From Lasioglossum baleicum (lineage: Eukaryota; Arthropoda; Insecta; Hymenoptera; Halictidae), in assembly GCF_051020765.1 (NCBI RefSeq), contig NC_134933.1:1054001-1118000 (forward strand): a stretch of 64,000 bases of DNA. The letters run 5' to 3'. The position numbers and the translations under genes are program-made. Positions 1 to 10,930 of this stretch are shown piece after piece. The notes under the pieces were generated by a model. It was given only the letters and a program-made list of their open reading frames with translations. It did not search any database and was not told where the DNA came from. Numbering within the stretch: the stretch's first letter is position 1; each line of letters begins with the position of its first letter.

Positions 1-99
1 ATTAGAATGCGCAAAAAAAAGAATCCAGAATTATGGATAATGCTAAAAAATAGTTATAGTTATGTATAAGACCAGCCTTTAAGACATAGAATAAGTTAA

Positions 100-255
100 A
101 GTGGTTGTGAGCGTTAAATTATATTGACCATTCAACTCGTTTATATATTTTTTTTGTCTCCGATATGTGTTGTAGTATATTCTCTACATGTAACAATGTG
201 CAATCTTGTTTATCATTGTTTCCTGAATAAAGCTTTAAAAAAAAAAAAAAAAAAA
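100..255 (+). mobile_element. 3' end fragment of a LINE with poly(A) tail
   Basis: A run of 19 A (237-255) follows a short stretch ending CCTGAATAAAGCTTTA. The 3' end of the large LINE at 1150-7224, read on its own strand, is similar (ATTCAGGCAC, AATAAACGCTCTTTA, then poly(A)). Directly after the A run comes tRNA-like sequence related to the target of the large LINE. I infer a strongly 5'-truncated copy of the same or a sister LINE, here on the plus strand. The 5' boundary is uncertain and I see no clear target duplication. Confidence 0.4.
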
Positions 256-312
256 TTAGGCGTTCGACTGTTGATCTGCTTATACTAGGTTCGCTCCCGG
301 CATAGGTATACA
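256..312 (+). repeat. tRNA-like (SINE-type) 3' half
   Basis: The stretch contains ACTAGGTTCGCTCCC, a good RNA polymerase III B box (GGTTCGCTCCC at 288-298), followed by a T-rich tract. It aligns by eye with the tRNA-like sequence at 1085-1149 read on the minus strand, sharing TTAGGC.TTCGA and TATACTAGGTTCGC.CCC. No A box lies in front because a poly(A) tail interrupts it. A tRNA-derived SINE or tRNA pseudogene is the best reading; it is not a functional tRNA. Confidence 0.45.
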
Positions 313-1066
313 TTTTTTTTACTTGATTAATTCTTTTTTTTTATGTCTAACTATATAATAATCAATGGTGTGTTTGTAGATTTCTTTTAGAAGCAATATC
401 TACATATTCAAAAAATATTTCAAGGTGAAATTCGCAAAAAAATTATAATACATTGGTTGTGCGGATCTTAATTATCTCAGTTTCATTTTATCGTGTTTTC
501 TGTAAAGCATATTTTATTTTATCGATGAATTGAAGGATTTATTTATGTTGAAAATTGGAGGAACTTCTGGCAGTACTCGACATTTTCAGCAGTAATTCCA
601 TTTATGTGTCTTCGAGTTTTAAATACTTTGTTATAGAGAAAAGAAAGAAATTCAAGTTGTAGAAATGGCTCTATTGTTGTTTACTTCTTTTGAGGCATTC
701 AATTTGGAACCTTGTCTCTTATGCGGAACAGCAATTGTTGTGTATGTACCACTCAGGGTTGCTAATGAAATATTTCACAGTGAAAGCAGATGTTCCGATA
801 CTTGTCAAAGTAAACTAACGAATCTATAAAAGCATATTTAGAATGACAAACTTTTGATGTTTCATTAATTTTTACCTTTGTTTACCTTTATACGTTTACA
901 TTTTCTTTTCTTTACTCGCCTTACGACTCTGTTAGACACAACTACTGTATTTGGTGTATTTTACCTTAAAATACTTTTTAAATATTTCAATATCGCTTTT
1001 AAAAGAATTCTACAAAAATATCCTTGACTAGTGTGAAGTTAGAAATAAAAAAGGAAGAGAATTGAT
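313..1066. other. AT-rich stretch, no feature seen
   Basis: No coding region, repeat boundary or RNA gene could be supported here. Only short open frames without coding character are present. Confidence 0.5.
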
Positions 1067-1149
1067 GAAATAAAAAAAATAGACCTACGACGGGCGCGAA
1101 CCTAGTATAGGCCGGTCCACAATCGAATGCCTAACGCACTGAGCCAACT
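1067..1149 (-). repeat. tRNA-like (SINE-type) element, split by the LINE
   Basis: Read on the minus strand, this part has an A box TGGCTCAGTGCG (complement of 1135-1146) and a B box GGTTCGCGCCC (complement of 1092-1102) about 33 bases apart, as in a tRNA, then a T-rich tail. Its 5' part is separated by the LINE insertion and continues at 7225-7262. Lack of an acceptor stem pairing that I can see argues for a tRNA-derived SINE or pseudogene. Confidence 0.5.
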
Positions 1150-1614
1150 TTTTTTTTTTTTTTAAAGAGCGTTTATTGTGCCTGAATAAAATATGTAATT
1201 ACAATAGGTACATGAAACTTTTTACGCACAAAAGTTTGACGTAGTGTGAAAATTAGGAGATTAAACTAAAGGCCCGTAGGGACGGGCTCGCGCGGTTTAG
1301 CATTGTACGTTTTATTGCACTTAATGCAGGTGTGTCGGCTTAGTCTAAGAGGTTTTCTTATATTATTGTATAGTTCGAAGTGTACAGAAAGGCACGGTGG
1401 AAAAACTGTACATTTGATCGATGTTTTGAGTTTTGTCGGAGTTTTCTGGGTGTCAACCCGTTAATGGTTTTATTTTTATTGGAGTGCTTGGCCCTGAGAA
1501 ATCTGAATCAAAAGCGCTGGGAGTGTGTCTTAGAGTTAACTTAAACTTATGTATAACTGAGCATTACAATTTTTTTTTTTTTTTTATATATTATATGTGT
1601 GTAATGTGTTTGAG

Positions 1615-4600
1615 TTATGTTGATGGGACGAGCCACCAGTATCTTTTAGTGTTTTTCCTGTGGTCGTTTTCTGTATCGAATTCTGTTAGTTTATATAGAA
1701 ATCTCATTTCTGGGCCGTGTATGTTTATGTTGCTGTTGTATGTTATTGTTTTGTTGAAGTTTTTTCGGTTGTAGTGATATATAATTGGATATCCGTGTGT
1801 GTTTTGTATGAGACCAGCGGAGTCAAGGTGTATGAAAGCTTCCGGTGGTGTGTATCCTGTGAATCTTGTTTTTTCTAAATATTGGGGGTTCGGAAAGGTA
1901 GAGCTGAAAATGAGGCTGTTGTTATCTACGTTTCTTGTGTTTGCCCAGTGATTTCTTGTGGTCTTTAGCATGAATAGGTCTATGCGCATTGTTTTTGATT
2001 TTTTTAGCAGTGCGTGGTTGCTGTAATATTTTGTATAGTTTGATTCCGGGGTTTTATACGCGTTCAAACAGGCTCTGAGGCATCTTCGTTCGAACAAGCG
2101 GATTTTCTCCATCGTACTGGCGCTGATGTTACACCAGATAGGTATTCCGTAGGTGAGTATCGGTCTGATTAGTAGTTTGTAACAAAGAAGTTTAACTTCT
2201 TTGTCAAGGTATTTGGAGTAGAAAATCCGCTTGTTCGCTGCGACTGCCTTTTGAGCTTTTTCGATTTGTATTTGTACATGTTCGTTGAAATGAAGCTTAA
2301 AGTCTAAGTATACTCCTAAATATCGGACGACCTTTTTGTGTGGTATTTTTAAGTTTGTGTCTCTGTTGTCTTGTATGTGGAAGAGTTTGGCGTTCGTACG
2401 TACGTCATTATTTGCGTCTGAGTTTTTTGAAAGAGTTGGTCTGAAAAGTATTGTCTCGCATTTATTAACGTTGATTTTAAGTTTCCATGTGTGAAAGTAG
2501 TCCTGTATTTTGTCAAACAATTCTTGTAGTTTCTTTTTAATTATTGACGGTCTATTATCGATAATGTATGATAAAAGGTCGTCCGCGTATGCTATGGCGC
2601 CTTTGCGGTTGTCCTCCTTCAGGTTGAACATTATAAGAAGGTCGCTTAGGTATAGGCTAAACAGGATGGGGGAATTTACGGCACCCTGTTGTAGTCCGTT
2701 TTGTACTGTAAATACTATGGAGGAGGAGTTTTGCCCTTCGGACACCTTGAATGTTTTGTTATGGGTCATGCTCCATAGCATTTTTATGAGGTGAGGTGGG
2801 AAATTCTTTTTGATTAGTTTGAAGAAAAGTCCGTCCAGCCAAACAGTGTCGAATGCTTTTTCTAAATCTATGAATATTGCTCCTACGCAGTCTCCTGCAT
2901 TTCGGGCCCAGCAGATGTCTGCTGTAAATTTAGCTATAGCGTGTATTGTCGAATGTCTGCGTCTGAATCCAAATTGAGTTTCCGGTATTAAATTATTTGT
3001 GGAGGAGAAGTGTTCTATTGCATTGTTGATTGTTATTTCAAATATCTTGCTTATGTTTGGTAAGAGGCTTATTAGTCTATAGCTGGCTGGGTCATTACTG
3101 TTTTTACCCTTCTTTTTTAATGCAATCACTTTTGCGGTTTTCCATGCGGATGGGAAATGCATTCTGTTGAGGCAGTTATTAAATAATATTGCGTAATTGT
3201 GTGTGTAAAGTGGTGGTAGATGTTTGAGGATTATGTTTGGGATGTTGTCGTAGCTGGCAGACTTTTTGTTGTTGAGATTTTTTAGGATTTGGGTTAGCTC
3301 GAATGTGGATGTGAAGTAATTTGGAGGGATTGAGTTGGGGTTCGGGTTGTCTGCTCTGTTGTCGTTGGAGAATATGCAAACTGTATTGTCGTTTCGTATG
3401 TCTTCGTCTATTTCTGTTTTCAACTTTAGAATTTTTTGATTTATTATGTTAGATAGTTGTTGTTTGCCCATGTTTTTATTCTGTGTGTGTGCCTTTTCAA
3501 AGTGCGCTCCTAGTACGTTTAGTTTGTCATTTATGTCTGTTATTCTTATATTGTCGTCCTCGTCTATTTGTGCTTCATTCATGTTTATGTTGGCATTTGT
3601 GATTATTTCTGTGTTTGATGTGTTGATTTTTAGCGTGTCTATTGCGTTCTGTTCTTTAGGTCGGAATATTGTTTTTATAGAAGGAAAGAGCTCTTTGGGT
3701 TTGTGCGTTGAGAGGTTTGATATTTTTTTTTCCAGAAGTTGCTTACTGAGCTTTGGAATTCGGTTTTGATTTTTTTTCTGATTGTTTTGAGTATGTGTTT
3801 CAGAATGTTTATTATTGTGTCGTTTGAGTCGGTGAAGTTGTTTATCGATGTCAGTCTGTTGAGTTTGGTAATTAGTGTACTTTTTAGTTTTTTTAGTTTT
3901 GTTATGGAAGGGGTGATGTATCTGTCTGATGCGTTGTAATTGTAAGATATGCGTAGTATTGATCGTTCAATGGCTGTGTTTATGTTTTTGTTTAATGTTT
4001 CTATGTAATTGTCAATTTCGATGATTGTTAGGTTTTTTGTATTTGGAATATCAGTGTCGTCTATGTTTAGTAGTTCCTTTTGGAATTTGAGCCAGTCGGT
4101 TTTGCTGTAGTTGTATATGATGTTTGTGGGTGGTACTTCTATGATCATTTGGTTGTTGGGGAGAAGTGATATTATTATTTCTGTTGCTTTATGGTCGCTG
4201 TCGAAGTCTAATGTTTTTAGTCTGCCGGGGGTAGGTTGATTATGAAATTTAATTCTGTTGTCTGCTAGGCAAATGTCTATAAATGAACCGCTCTTTGGGT
4301 ATGATGGCGACGCTGTGTTTAGTAGGGATACTCTGTTTTGTATTTGATTATTGAGTAGCCACCTTTTTAGTGAGGATCCTCTGTTGTTGTTTGTGTTATT
4401 GTGCCAGTCGGTGTGTTTTGCGTTTAAGTCTCCTGCAATAATGTAGTAGTTATTTGTTTTATGCAGTTCTAGTGAGTTACTAATTGTTGTGAGGTCTGCT
4501 GTAAATTCTTTGTTGTTGCTGCCTGGAGAGTATACTGCAATTAGGAATAGTCGACTTTGGTTTATTTTTATTTCAATTGCTGTTGATTCGAGATTTGAGC

Positions 4601-4931
4601 TATTTGAGCTGTTTGTCTGGACGGTTTTAAATTTTATGTTATCTCTGATGAGGATGCCGGTTCCCCCACCTCGTTTTGAGTTTGGTCTGTCGGATCTAAT
4701 AAATATGTAATTCTTAAAGTTTACACGGTATCTATCGTTAAGTTTGGTTTCGCATAGCAGGACCGCATCCGGTTCGTGTACTTCTAAGAATTCGGAGAGT
4801 GACGCACGTTTTTCGTTTGAGATGAGTGAGTTAACGTTTAGCTCTATTATTTTTAGTGTTTGATGAGTAATTGTTTTGATATTGTTGGTGATACTAACGT
4901 TTGATGAATTGTTCTGTGCGTTTGGATACAT
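1615..4931 (-). pseudogene. LINE ORF2, APE endonuclease plus reverse transcriptase, frameshifted
   Basis: The frame from 4931 to 3675 gives an apurinic-like endonuclease with N32, E61, D170/N172, D222 and SDH at 247-249, all expected catalytic positions. It then fails within a run of nine A on the coding strand (3723-3731). The frame 3582-1615 continues with the reverse transcriptase: FIDLEKAFDTVW, GLQQGAVNSP and YADD at residues 332-335, then the thumb and a C-terminal region. Open sequence exists in the second frame between the run and 3582, so the break is a homopolymer length change, either a real mutation or an assembly error. The role is target nicking and target-primed reverse transcription. 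No RNase H domain is recognised. I do not see a stop other than the one caused by the shift. Confidence 0.85.
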
Positions 4932-4932
4932 T

Positions 4933-6426
4933 CTAAATTTCTACGTTACATGCCTGAGCTAATGAGTTGATTCTGTTGCTATTATTTTTAATTTGATTTG
5001 TTAGTTGATCTGTTTGAGATTTTATGGCTGAGTCTATTATATATTTTATTTGGGAGATTAGAGAGAGAGCGTTTTGTGATTGAGGTTGGGTTTGGTGTGT
5101 GGTTGGGATTGTTGTTGGATGGGTCGAGGCTGTGTTTATTAGGTTTGATAGTTCTTTTCTGTCTGTGTTGTTTGTTACGATCTGGCTGAAAGATTTGTAC
5201 GGTTTGATGAAGTTTGAAGTGAACGTGTGTATGGTTTCCTTTTCTAATTGAGTAGCTAATCTTTTTGATTCTATTCTTTCTTTCAGTTCTTTTAATTTTG
5301 GGCAACCTCTGTAGGAGGCTGGATGTCCATGTGTTTTGCAGTTGACGCAATATGGGGGAGAGTCTGCGTTTTCGGTTTGGGAGTCTGCGGAACGTGGACA
5401 CTCTCCGGGATTGTGATCGTGTTCACATTTGACGCATCTATAATTTAAGTTGCAGTTTTGAGCTACATGTCCTATGCGTTGGCATCTCATGCACTGGATG
5501 CGATCCTTTTTTATTATTTTCTCCCATTTGACAATTGTGTGTAATAGGGATTTGATTTGATTCAGATTTTTCGGGTTGCTATCCGCGGATATTTGTACCA
5601 TGAATATTGGTAGGGTTCTGCCTTCTTCTGAGGATTTTTTTGTAGTGAATCTTTTTACTGAAATGCAGGAGAGGCCTTCAATTTTTAAATTATTTAGAGC
5701 TGTGAGAATTTCGTCGGGGTCAAAGTTTCCTTTTACGTTTTTGAGTAAGATCGTTGTGTTTTTGTCTGCTTTTGGTGTATATGTGAAGAATTGAATTTGC
5801 ATGTTTTTAAGTGTTTCGCACGCTGTTTTGTGGTTAGCTATCGATTGGGTCTGTAGTATGTGTTTGTTGTTGTTAAGTTTTTTGAAGTTGAAATCGTTCA
5901 TTATGAGAGATAGTTTGGCTATTATATTTTTGATTGTGTTAGTGTGAATAGTGATGGGGGGAGGTTTGAGTGATTTTTTGAAGGTGGAATTATCTTCGAA
6001 CTCAGAAGAAGGCAGTGTTTGTTCGTTTTTACCTGTTAGGTGAGGGTATTTCGCGGTACCGTTCTTTATGACTTTCGGGTGGTGTGAGAGAGTTGTTGTG
6101 CCGCTGGGCCCTGCTGACATTTGCTGGGTGGGGCTACCTGGGATTGTCACTGTGTTGTTTGCTGGAACGGATGTTGGTGATGTTGAAGTTGGTGTTGGTG
6201 CGGGAGTGAGGGTTTCTCCGGTTTTTCCTGTCCTATTGTTGAGCTGCGCTGGGATTTTATTGGGGATGGAGTTTTCCTGGTTTATTGGTGCTTTGACCGT
6301 GTCCTTTTTTTTAGATAAAGAGTCGTCTTCTGTGCTGTTGTGGGGTCTTTTGGTACCTGCTCCGGTTAATGGTTTTTGCCTGTTGACGTCGTCTTCGATT
6401 TCGGTTGGGGTGGGCGTAATGTCCAT
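4933..6426 (-). CDS. LINE gag-like ORF1 with three CCHC zinc knuckles (497 aa)
   Basis: The protein would bind the element RNA and form the ribonucleoprotein. The N-terminal 150 residues are Pro/Thr/Ser-rich. A central domain (about 225-300) resembles the RRM-like region of Jockey gag proteins. Three knuckles follow: C312-C315-H320-C325, C331-C334-H338-C343 and C360-C363-H368-C375, the last within HPASYRGCP, a hallmark of Jockey-type gags. The C-terminus is rich in Gln, Asn and Ser. Its start lies two bases after the stop of the upstream ORF, and its TAG is separated by a single base from the ATG of ORF2 (TAGAATG). The frame is intact. Confidence 0.85.
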   Translation of the reverse strand: MDITPTPTEIEDDVNRQKPLTGAGTKRPHNSTEDDSLSKKKDTVKAPINQENSIPNKIPAQLNNRTGKTGETLTPAPTPTSTSPTSVPANNTVTIPGSPTQQMSAGPSGTTTLSHHPKVIKNGTAKYPHLTGKNEQTLPSSEFEDNSTFKKSLKPPPITIHTNTIKNIIAKLSLIMNDFNFKKLNNNKHILQTQSIANHKTACETLKNMQIQFFTYTPKADKNTTILLKNVKGNFDPDEILTALNNLKIEGLSCISVKRFTTKKSSEEGRTLPIFMVQISADSNPKNLNQIKSLLHTIVKWEKIIKKDRIQCMRCQRIGHVAQNCNLNYRCVKCEHDHNPGECPRSADSQTENADSPPYCVNCKTHGHPASYRGCPKLKELKERIESKRLATQLEKETIHTFTSNFIKPYKSFSQIVTNNTDRKELSNLINTASTHPTTIPTTHQTQPQSQNALSLISQIKYIIDSAIKSQTDQLTNQIKNNSNRINSLAQACNVEI

Positions 6427-6428
6427 GT

Positions 6429-7094
6429 CTAGGACTGCGTATCTGTTTGGGTTTGTGAAGTCTTGAGCTGTTGGAGCAGGCTTATTTTTTTCCGTTCTTC
6501 TTCTAATTGTTCTTTTAAAGATTCGATCGTTTTGTAAAGGTTTTCGACCGTTTTGTTGAGGTTGCTTATCATTTGGATTAATTCTTCTAATACGGATGCA
6601 TTGTCCAGGTTGTTGTTTCCTTTTTTTGCTGTTTGTTGGGCGGTTTTCGTTGTCTTCGTTTTTGCCATTTCTGTGGTTATCGGTGTGGTTTTGAATCGAG
6701 TTAATTTGTTTATTAAGTTTGGTAAGGGATTAACTCTTTTTGGTGTTTTGTTTTTAGCTAATAACTGTTTGATCAGGTGCGCAGTATGCGGTTCCGTGAT
6801 GTCTTCGGTGGAAATTACATTCGGTTTTGTTTTTGTTGGCTGTCGTGATGTAGGTTGGTTGTATAGTGTAGGTGTGTGTGCTGCTCCTGGTGGGGAGTTC
6901 ACATGTTCGATTGTTTCTGAGGATGATACACTTTCTGGGTTGAGTACCCCGTTTGGCATCGCGCGGATGCGCGCGAACTGATTTGAATTTTCCCTATCCG
7001 TACACTTTGATTTTTTTAAATTTCTTATCACTGAATGTAACACAATGTGTTTTCGCTTCACAGTGCACTTGAGCACTGTGTTTTGCCGCACCAC
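6429..7094 (-). CDS. LINE first ORF, coiled-coil protein (221 aa)
   Basis: First frame of the minus-strand LINE. It predicts 221 residues with a Ser/Thr/Pro-rich first half and a heptad-like acidic/basic C-terminal third (about residues 165-210, rich in Leu, Glu and Lys), which I read as a coiled coil. No zinc knuckle is present. The stop codon TAG is followed after two bases by the ATG of the next ORF, an arrangement suited to termination-reinitiation. Jockey-type elements normally have a single gag ORF, so this may be a separately encoded trimerisation segment or a gag ORF split by a mutation; the close stop-start pair favours the former. The first ATG at 7094 is used; a later one at about residue 46 is possible. 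Confidence 0.55.
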   Translation of the reverse strand: MVRQNTVLKCTVKRKHIVLHSVIRNLKKSKCTDRENSNQFARIRAMPNGVLNPESVSSSETIEHVNSPPGAAHTPTLYNQPTSRQPTKTKPNVISTEDITEPHTAHLIKQLLAKNKTPKRVNPLPNLINKLTRFKTTPITTEMAKTKTTKTAQQTAKKGNNNLDNASVLEELIQMISNLNKTVENLYKTIESLKEQLEEERKKISLLQQLKTSQTQTDTQS

Positions 7095-7224
7095 TGAACT
7101 GATAGGTTGAATGATAGACTCGGATAGGAACTTGTCGATTTTTTGGTGTGTACACCTGAGGGTTGCCTGGAGCGCAGGTAGCTCTCGGGGACAACCTACC
7201 CCTGCGAAGGTTCACTGTCGACTG

Positions 7225-7262
7225 CGCACTGAGCCAACTGAACTGTTGGAAACGTGAGTGAT
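7225..7262 (-). repeat. 5' part of the split tRNA-like element, with TSD copy
   Basis: This is the other side of the LINE insertion. Positions 7225-7239 repeat 1135-1149 exactly. Read on the minus strand it supplies sequence upstream of the A box (CAACAGTTCAGTTGGCTCAG), so removing the LINE and one duplicate would restore a continuous tRNA-like sequence. Confidence 0.5.
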
Positions 7263-7904
7263 ATTTCTAGATGTAATGTTCATACTGTAGAAATATTAAT
7301 TAAGTTGATTTCATTTTTTAATTACTTCTGTAGAATGCTCAAGGTTTATCAGAGCCAGATAGACTTACAGAATAAATAGAACGTAACAATTTTAAGGTTA
7401 GCTTAGTTCTTCGCGGAAAAAACGTCAAGAAAATCGGTTTTTATTTTTTTTAACAACGGCGCACCAAACCGAAAAATCTGAAAAAATTCATGAACAATAC
7501 TTATAACAATATACTGCTACTGTAAAAATATAAATATTGTCACTCTAAAACTTCCATGTGAAATCTGCATTTTTTCGATTTTTTTGAGGTTTTTGATTTT
7601 TTACAAGCAGCATTTCCATTTTAAAAATCTGAAACCAATTGCAAAGTATGTATTTGGGTTTTTGACATGTGTCAGATTTTTTTCAGAATTTTTAAGCGTC
7701 ATTAACTAGGTAAAATAGGCCAAAAACTGATTTTTCGTTTTTACCCCATAACTACCCTCCCGATCGAGATACAGGGTTGAAATTTTGCACAGTATGTTTT
7801 TTCTTGGTGCTCTATCGAATGGCACATCGTCGATAAAATTCGGCTCAAGGGCATTTTTGACTATCTTATCCGGCTATGCCCTTTCAACTTTTTTTATGTT
7901 CCCT
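7263..7904. other. Unclassified repeat-like AT-rich DNA
   Basis: No coding region is seen. The stretch has long A/T runs and phrases such as CCCGATCGAGATACAGGG that look like transposon debris, but I could not match it to another copy in the window. Confidence 0.3.
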
Positions 7905-9327
7905 AATTACTGTTGGGTCTTCTTATAGAGTTTTTCGCGCTGATTCCGAATTTGTTTTTAATTTTTTTTCCTATACGCACAGTTTTCGAGGAACATGGCT
8001 TTGAAAAAAAAAACATATTTGTCAACTTTAAACAAATATTGTGCTGTTACTATAAAAGATATTGAATTTTTCTTTACAGCAAAAGATTCTGTAGACTTTC
8101 CCGAATACAGTGTTATCCAATATTAATACATTATGAATGTTTAAACATGTTTAAACAATCGTTAAAGATAGAGAGACACCACTTTTCCACCAATTTTTGA
8201 GGATATTTTTCAATTTATCTCAAAAAATAAGGGTCCAGCGGAAAATCGAACTATACCATTCGATAGAGCAGACTTTTATCTTGAGAAGCCACCCTGTCAA
8301 GTTTGGATCGTCGACGTTTTTTTCGAACCAGAAAGCAAAATATCTTCGCTCGACATCAGTTGCCGCCAATGGCGTTCGGGACTCGGGACGGGATACGGCG
8401 CCGGCGCACAGTGGTCTGGATTGGAAAATCGTGTGCCTTTCTGCCCAAAAACGAACTTTTTCGTATCGATATCTAATATATGAACATTGCTTCCCAAATG
8501 TCCGCAGACCTCGGAAATGAAGAAAATAGTACAATTTAATAAACATAATAGTTGTAATAAACATATTGAAAGTAGGACATTTTAAGCGGAGTATTTTTCA
8601 CGAGAAAAATTGCTTCTCTTTGATGCAGTGCCCTGACGTTCCTATTTAATATTTTCTCTGGATTTTTTTTTTAAATTGAAGAGCAGACTTTTGTGATAAA
8701 AATCATATCTTTCTATTATCTATTAATGTAAATACTCTATTTAAATAATAATGCTCAATGCCGTAAGAAAAATTTGTGAAGTCCTTTCTATTTAAGATGG
8801 TATATCTTTAAAGTTTAGCCGAGTTTAGCTTTCTAATTAATTGGAATATTTTTAGTACACCTTCCTCTAAATAATCATGAAAAAATTAATTCCGTCCCTC
8901 TCCGACCGCTCAAATTATTATTGTTTAAAGCTATTAAAGTTGGACGCGGTATCGCATCAATTGATGAAACTCTGATGAAGGGTCGTCGAATATGAATCTG
9001 ATGTCAAAATTAAAAAAACAAAATGGCGGTCGCGTATGTGAAAAAATTATTTATTTCCGCAAATATTTCGTAATAGAATGTTTGCGAGGTATATTATTGG
9101 TACAAATTATTATCATATGACTTCAGATAGCGAAACATGTAAGATTTTAGTGTTAAATATTGCACCCGAGGTAATTCTTTAGTATTAAAATATAATAGAA
9201 GTTTTTCAGTTCTGTTTCGTTCCGATATTTCGCTCACCTCTAGTAAAATAAAGATTAGTAGACTCGTTTCCAAGATTTCAAGGGTGCGGGATTCGCCTTT
9301 ATTCACGATTATGCACAAATGCAGATA

Positions 9328-9409
9328 TTAGGTTGGGGACAAGGAAATCCATCATTTCTCCGCTTGAGATAACGTAAAAATAATGGATTTCTTTTTCCCC
9401 ACAATCTAA
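9328..9409. mobile_element. 82-bp mariner-type MITE
   Basis: Inverted termini TTAGGTTGGGGACAAGGAAA and its near complement ending CCCCACAATCTAA are flanked by TA on both sides (9326-9327 and 9410-9411). Size, TA target and the TTAGGTTGG start resemble the MADE1/Hsmar type of mariner-derived MITE. Confidence 0.7.
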
Positions 9410-10074
9410 TATATTAAATCGATTACTTTTCACATCCGATCCATACATATCCAGTGTTAGAATAAAATCATACCGTAAAAAAGTTAGGCAATTAGAAGCA
9501 GAAGCTTTAGAATTAATAAATAATTAACATAAAAAGTGTAATAATAGTAATAGTAATTAACCTATCCATAGCCTGACATTTCCACATTATCCAGAACAAG
9601 TTTCATGCCAAAATACCTTTCACGATTTCAAAGTTACAAGAATATGGTTCACGATTTTCCAATAAAAAAATTATAATCATTATAAATTATTATAAAAAAT
9701 ATCTTCGACACGCTTGTGATGCGTTTTTACCTCTTCGGTAATTTTTGTATGTGTTGATTGCAACAAGATTTCTCGAATTTATATTTTACGTATTTCATAA
9801 AACGTTACATGTGTGAAACATAAATATAAAAAATACATATGTAGAGAGTAAAAAATAGCTGGTACGATTATATTAAAAAAAATTTTTTTTAAATCAAAAA
9901 TATCAATGAAAATTAATAAAAAATTATTGTTTAACAAATGCAAAAAATATTTTATTACCTATAGTTAAAAATGACTATTTTTTAAATATTTTTAGTGAAA
10001 ATTTAATTGCAATATCTCTACTGGTTCAAAAGTTATAACAAAATGGCACACGATTTTCCAATCCAGACCACTGT

Positions 10075-10430
10075 GCGGCGCCGCAGTGGGAACTTTCGAC
10101 CAAACTCGATTCAAAATCAAAGAACTCCCGATAGAAATGAGTTAGAGCGACGAAATTTTTTAAAAATTAAAGCTGAAACTTGGTAGAGTATGGAAAAAAT
10201 AGGGAGATTATGGTACGAACGTTTCTTAACCTTGAGAAAATTCGTTAAACTTTCACAATTTCAAGAAAATGTGGTTTCTCCGTTACCACGCGCGGAAAAA
10301 ATTTTTTTTGAACATGCTGTACATCATTTCCCGTAGATTTTTTCAGGATTTTACAAGAAATCGATTTTTGTGAACAGAACTAATGTAATCATTAGTAATC
10401 AACCGTCGCAACTCATGTCGGGCGAGGATA
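10075..10430. repeat. Fragment of the GCGCACAGTGGG palindrome family
   Basis: The stretch after GTGCGGCGCCGCAGTGGGA matches one arm of the palindrome at 19896-21285 and the fragment at 34190-34495, sharing AGGGAGATTATGGTACGAAC and ACCACGCGCGGAAAAA. Only one arm is present. Confidence 0.55.
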
Positions 10431-10930
10431 TTTTGCTTTCTGGTTCGAAAAAGACGTCGACGATCCAAACTTGACAGGGTGGCTTCTCAAGATCAAAGTC
10501 TGCTCTATCGAGTGGTATAGTTCGATTTTCCGCTGGACCCTTATTTTTGGAGATAAATTGCAAAATATCCTCAAAAATTGGTGCAATAGTGGTGTCTCTC
10601 CGCCTTTAGTGATTGTTTAAATGTGTTTAAACATGTTTAAACAATCATAATGTATTAATATTTGATATCGCTGTATTCGAGAAAGTCTACAGAATCTTTT
10701 GCTATAAAGAACAATTCAATATCTTTTATAATAACACCACAATATTTGTTTAAAGTTGAAAAATATGTTTTTCTTTCAAAGTCATGTTTCTCAAAAACTG
10801 TGCGCGTATAGGAAAAAAATTAAAAACAGATTCGGAATCAGCGCGAAAAACTCTATAAGAACCACCCAACAGTAGTTGTGGAACAAATTTGGTGTTGGAC
10901 AGAGAATTATCAACCTATTATACGTATTAA

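Larger units (their letters stand above)
1150..7224 (-). mobile_element. Jockey-clade-like LINE, full length, 15-bp TSD
   Basis: The element runs on the minus strand from a 5' end near 7224 to a poly(A) tail (T run at 1149-1163). Both ends abut the same 15 bases, CGCACTGAGCCAACT (1135-1149 and 7225-7239), an exact target-site duplication. It carries three reading frames in order: a coiled-coil ORF (7094-6429), a gag-like ORF with three zinc knuckles (6426-4933) and an endonuclease/reverse transcriptase ORF (4931-1615). The knuckle pattern and the HPASYRGCP motif are typical of the Jockey clade. The target is a tRNA-like sequence. One frameshift in the last ORF makes this copy probably inactive. 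About 470 bases of 3' UTR and 130 bases of 5' UTR are present. Confidence 0.9.
7905..10908. mobile_element. Interrupted palindromic element, CACTGTCCAAC family
   Basis: Two inverted arms, about 7905-8440 and 10035-10908, match each other and the elements at 13196-14910, 49218-50290 and 51212-51812. Shared arm landmarks are CTCTATAAGA near the end, the 18-bp palindrome GTTTAAACATGTTTAAAC (8139-8156 and 10625-10642), and GGTCCAGCGGAAAATCGAA. The right end reads GTTGGACAG, close to the family terminus; the left end is missing. The centre (about 8443-10035) is unrelated DNA that contains an 82-bp MITE, and the right arm holds a piece of another repeat at 10075-10430. Confidence 0.6.

Noticed and set aside
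1085..1149. Functional tRNA gene
   Set aside because: A and B boxes are present, but no cloverleaf with paired acceptor stem and anticodon could be drawn, and it is interrupted by a LINE.
8197..8564. Overlapping open frames on both strands
   Set aside because: They translate a palindrome arm of the CACTGTCCAAC family; the same frames recur at 49499-49998.
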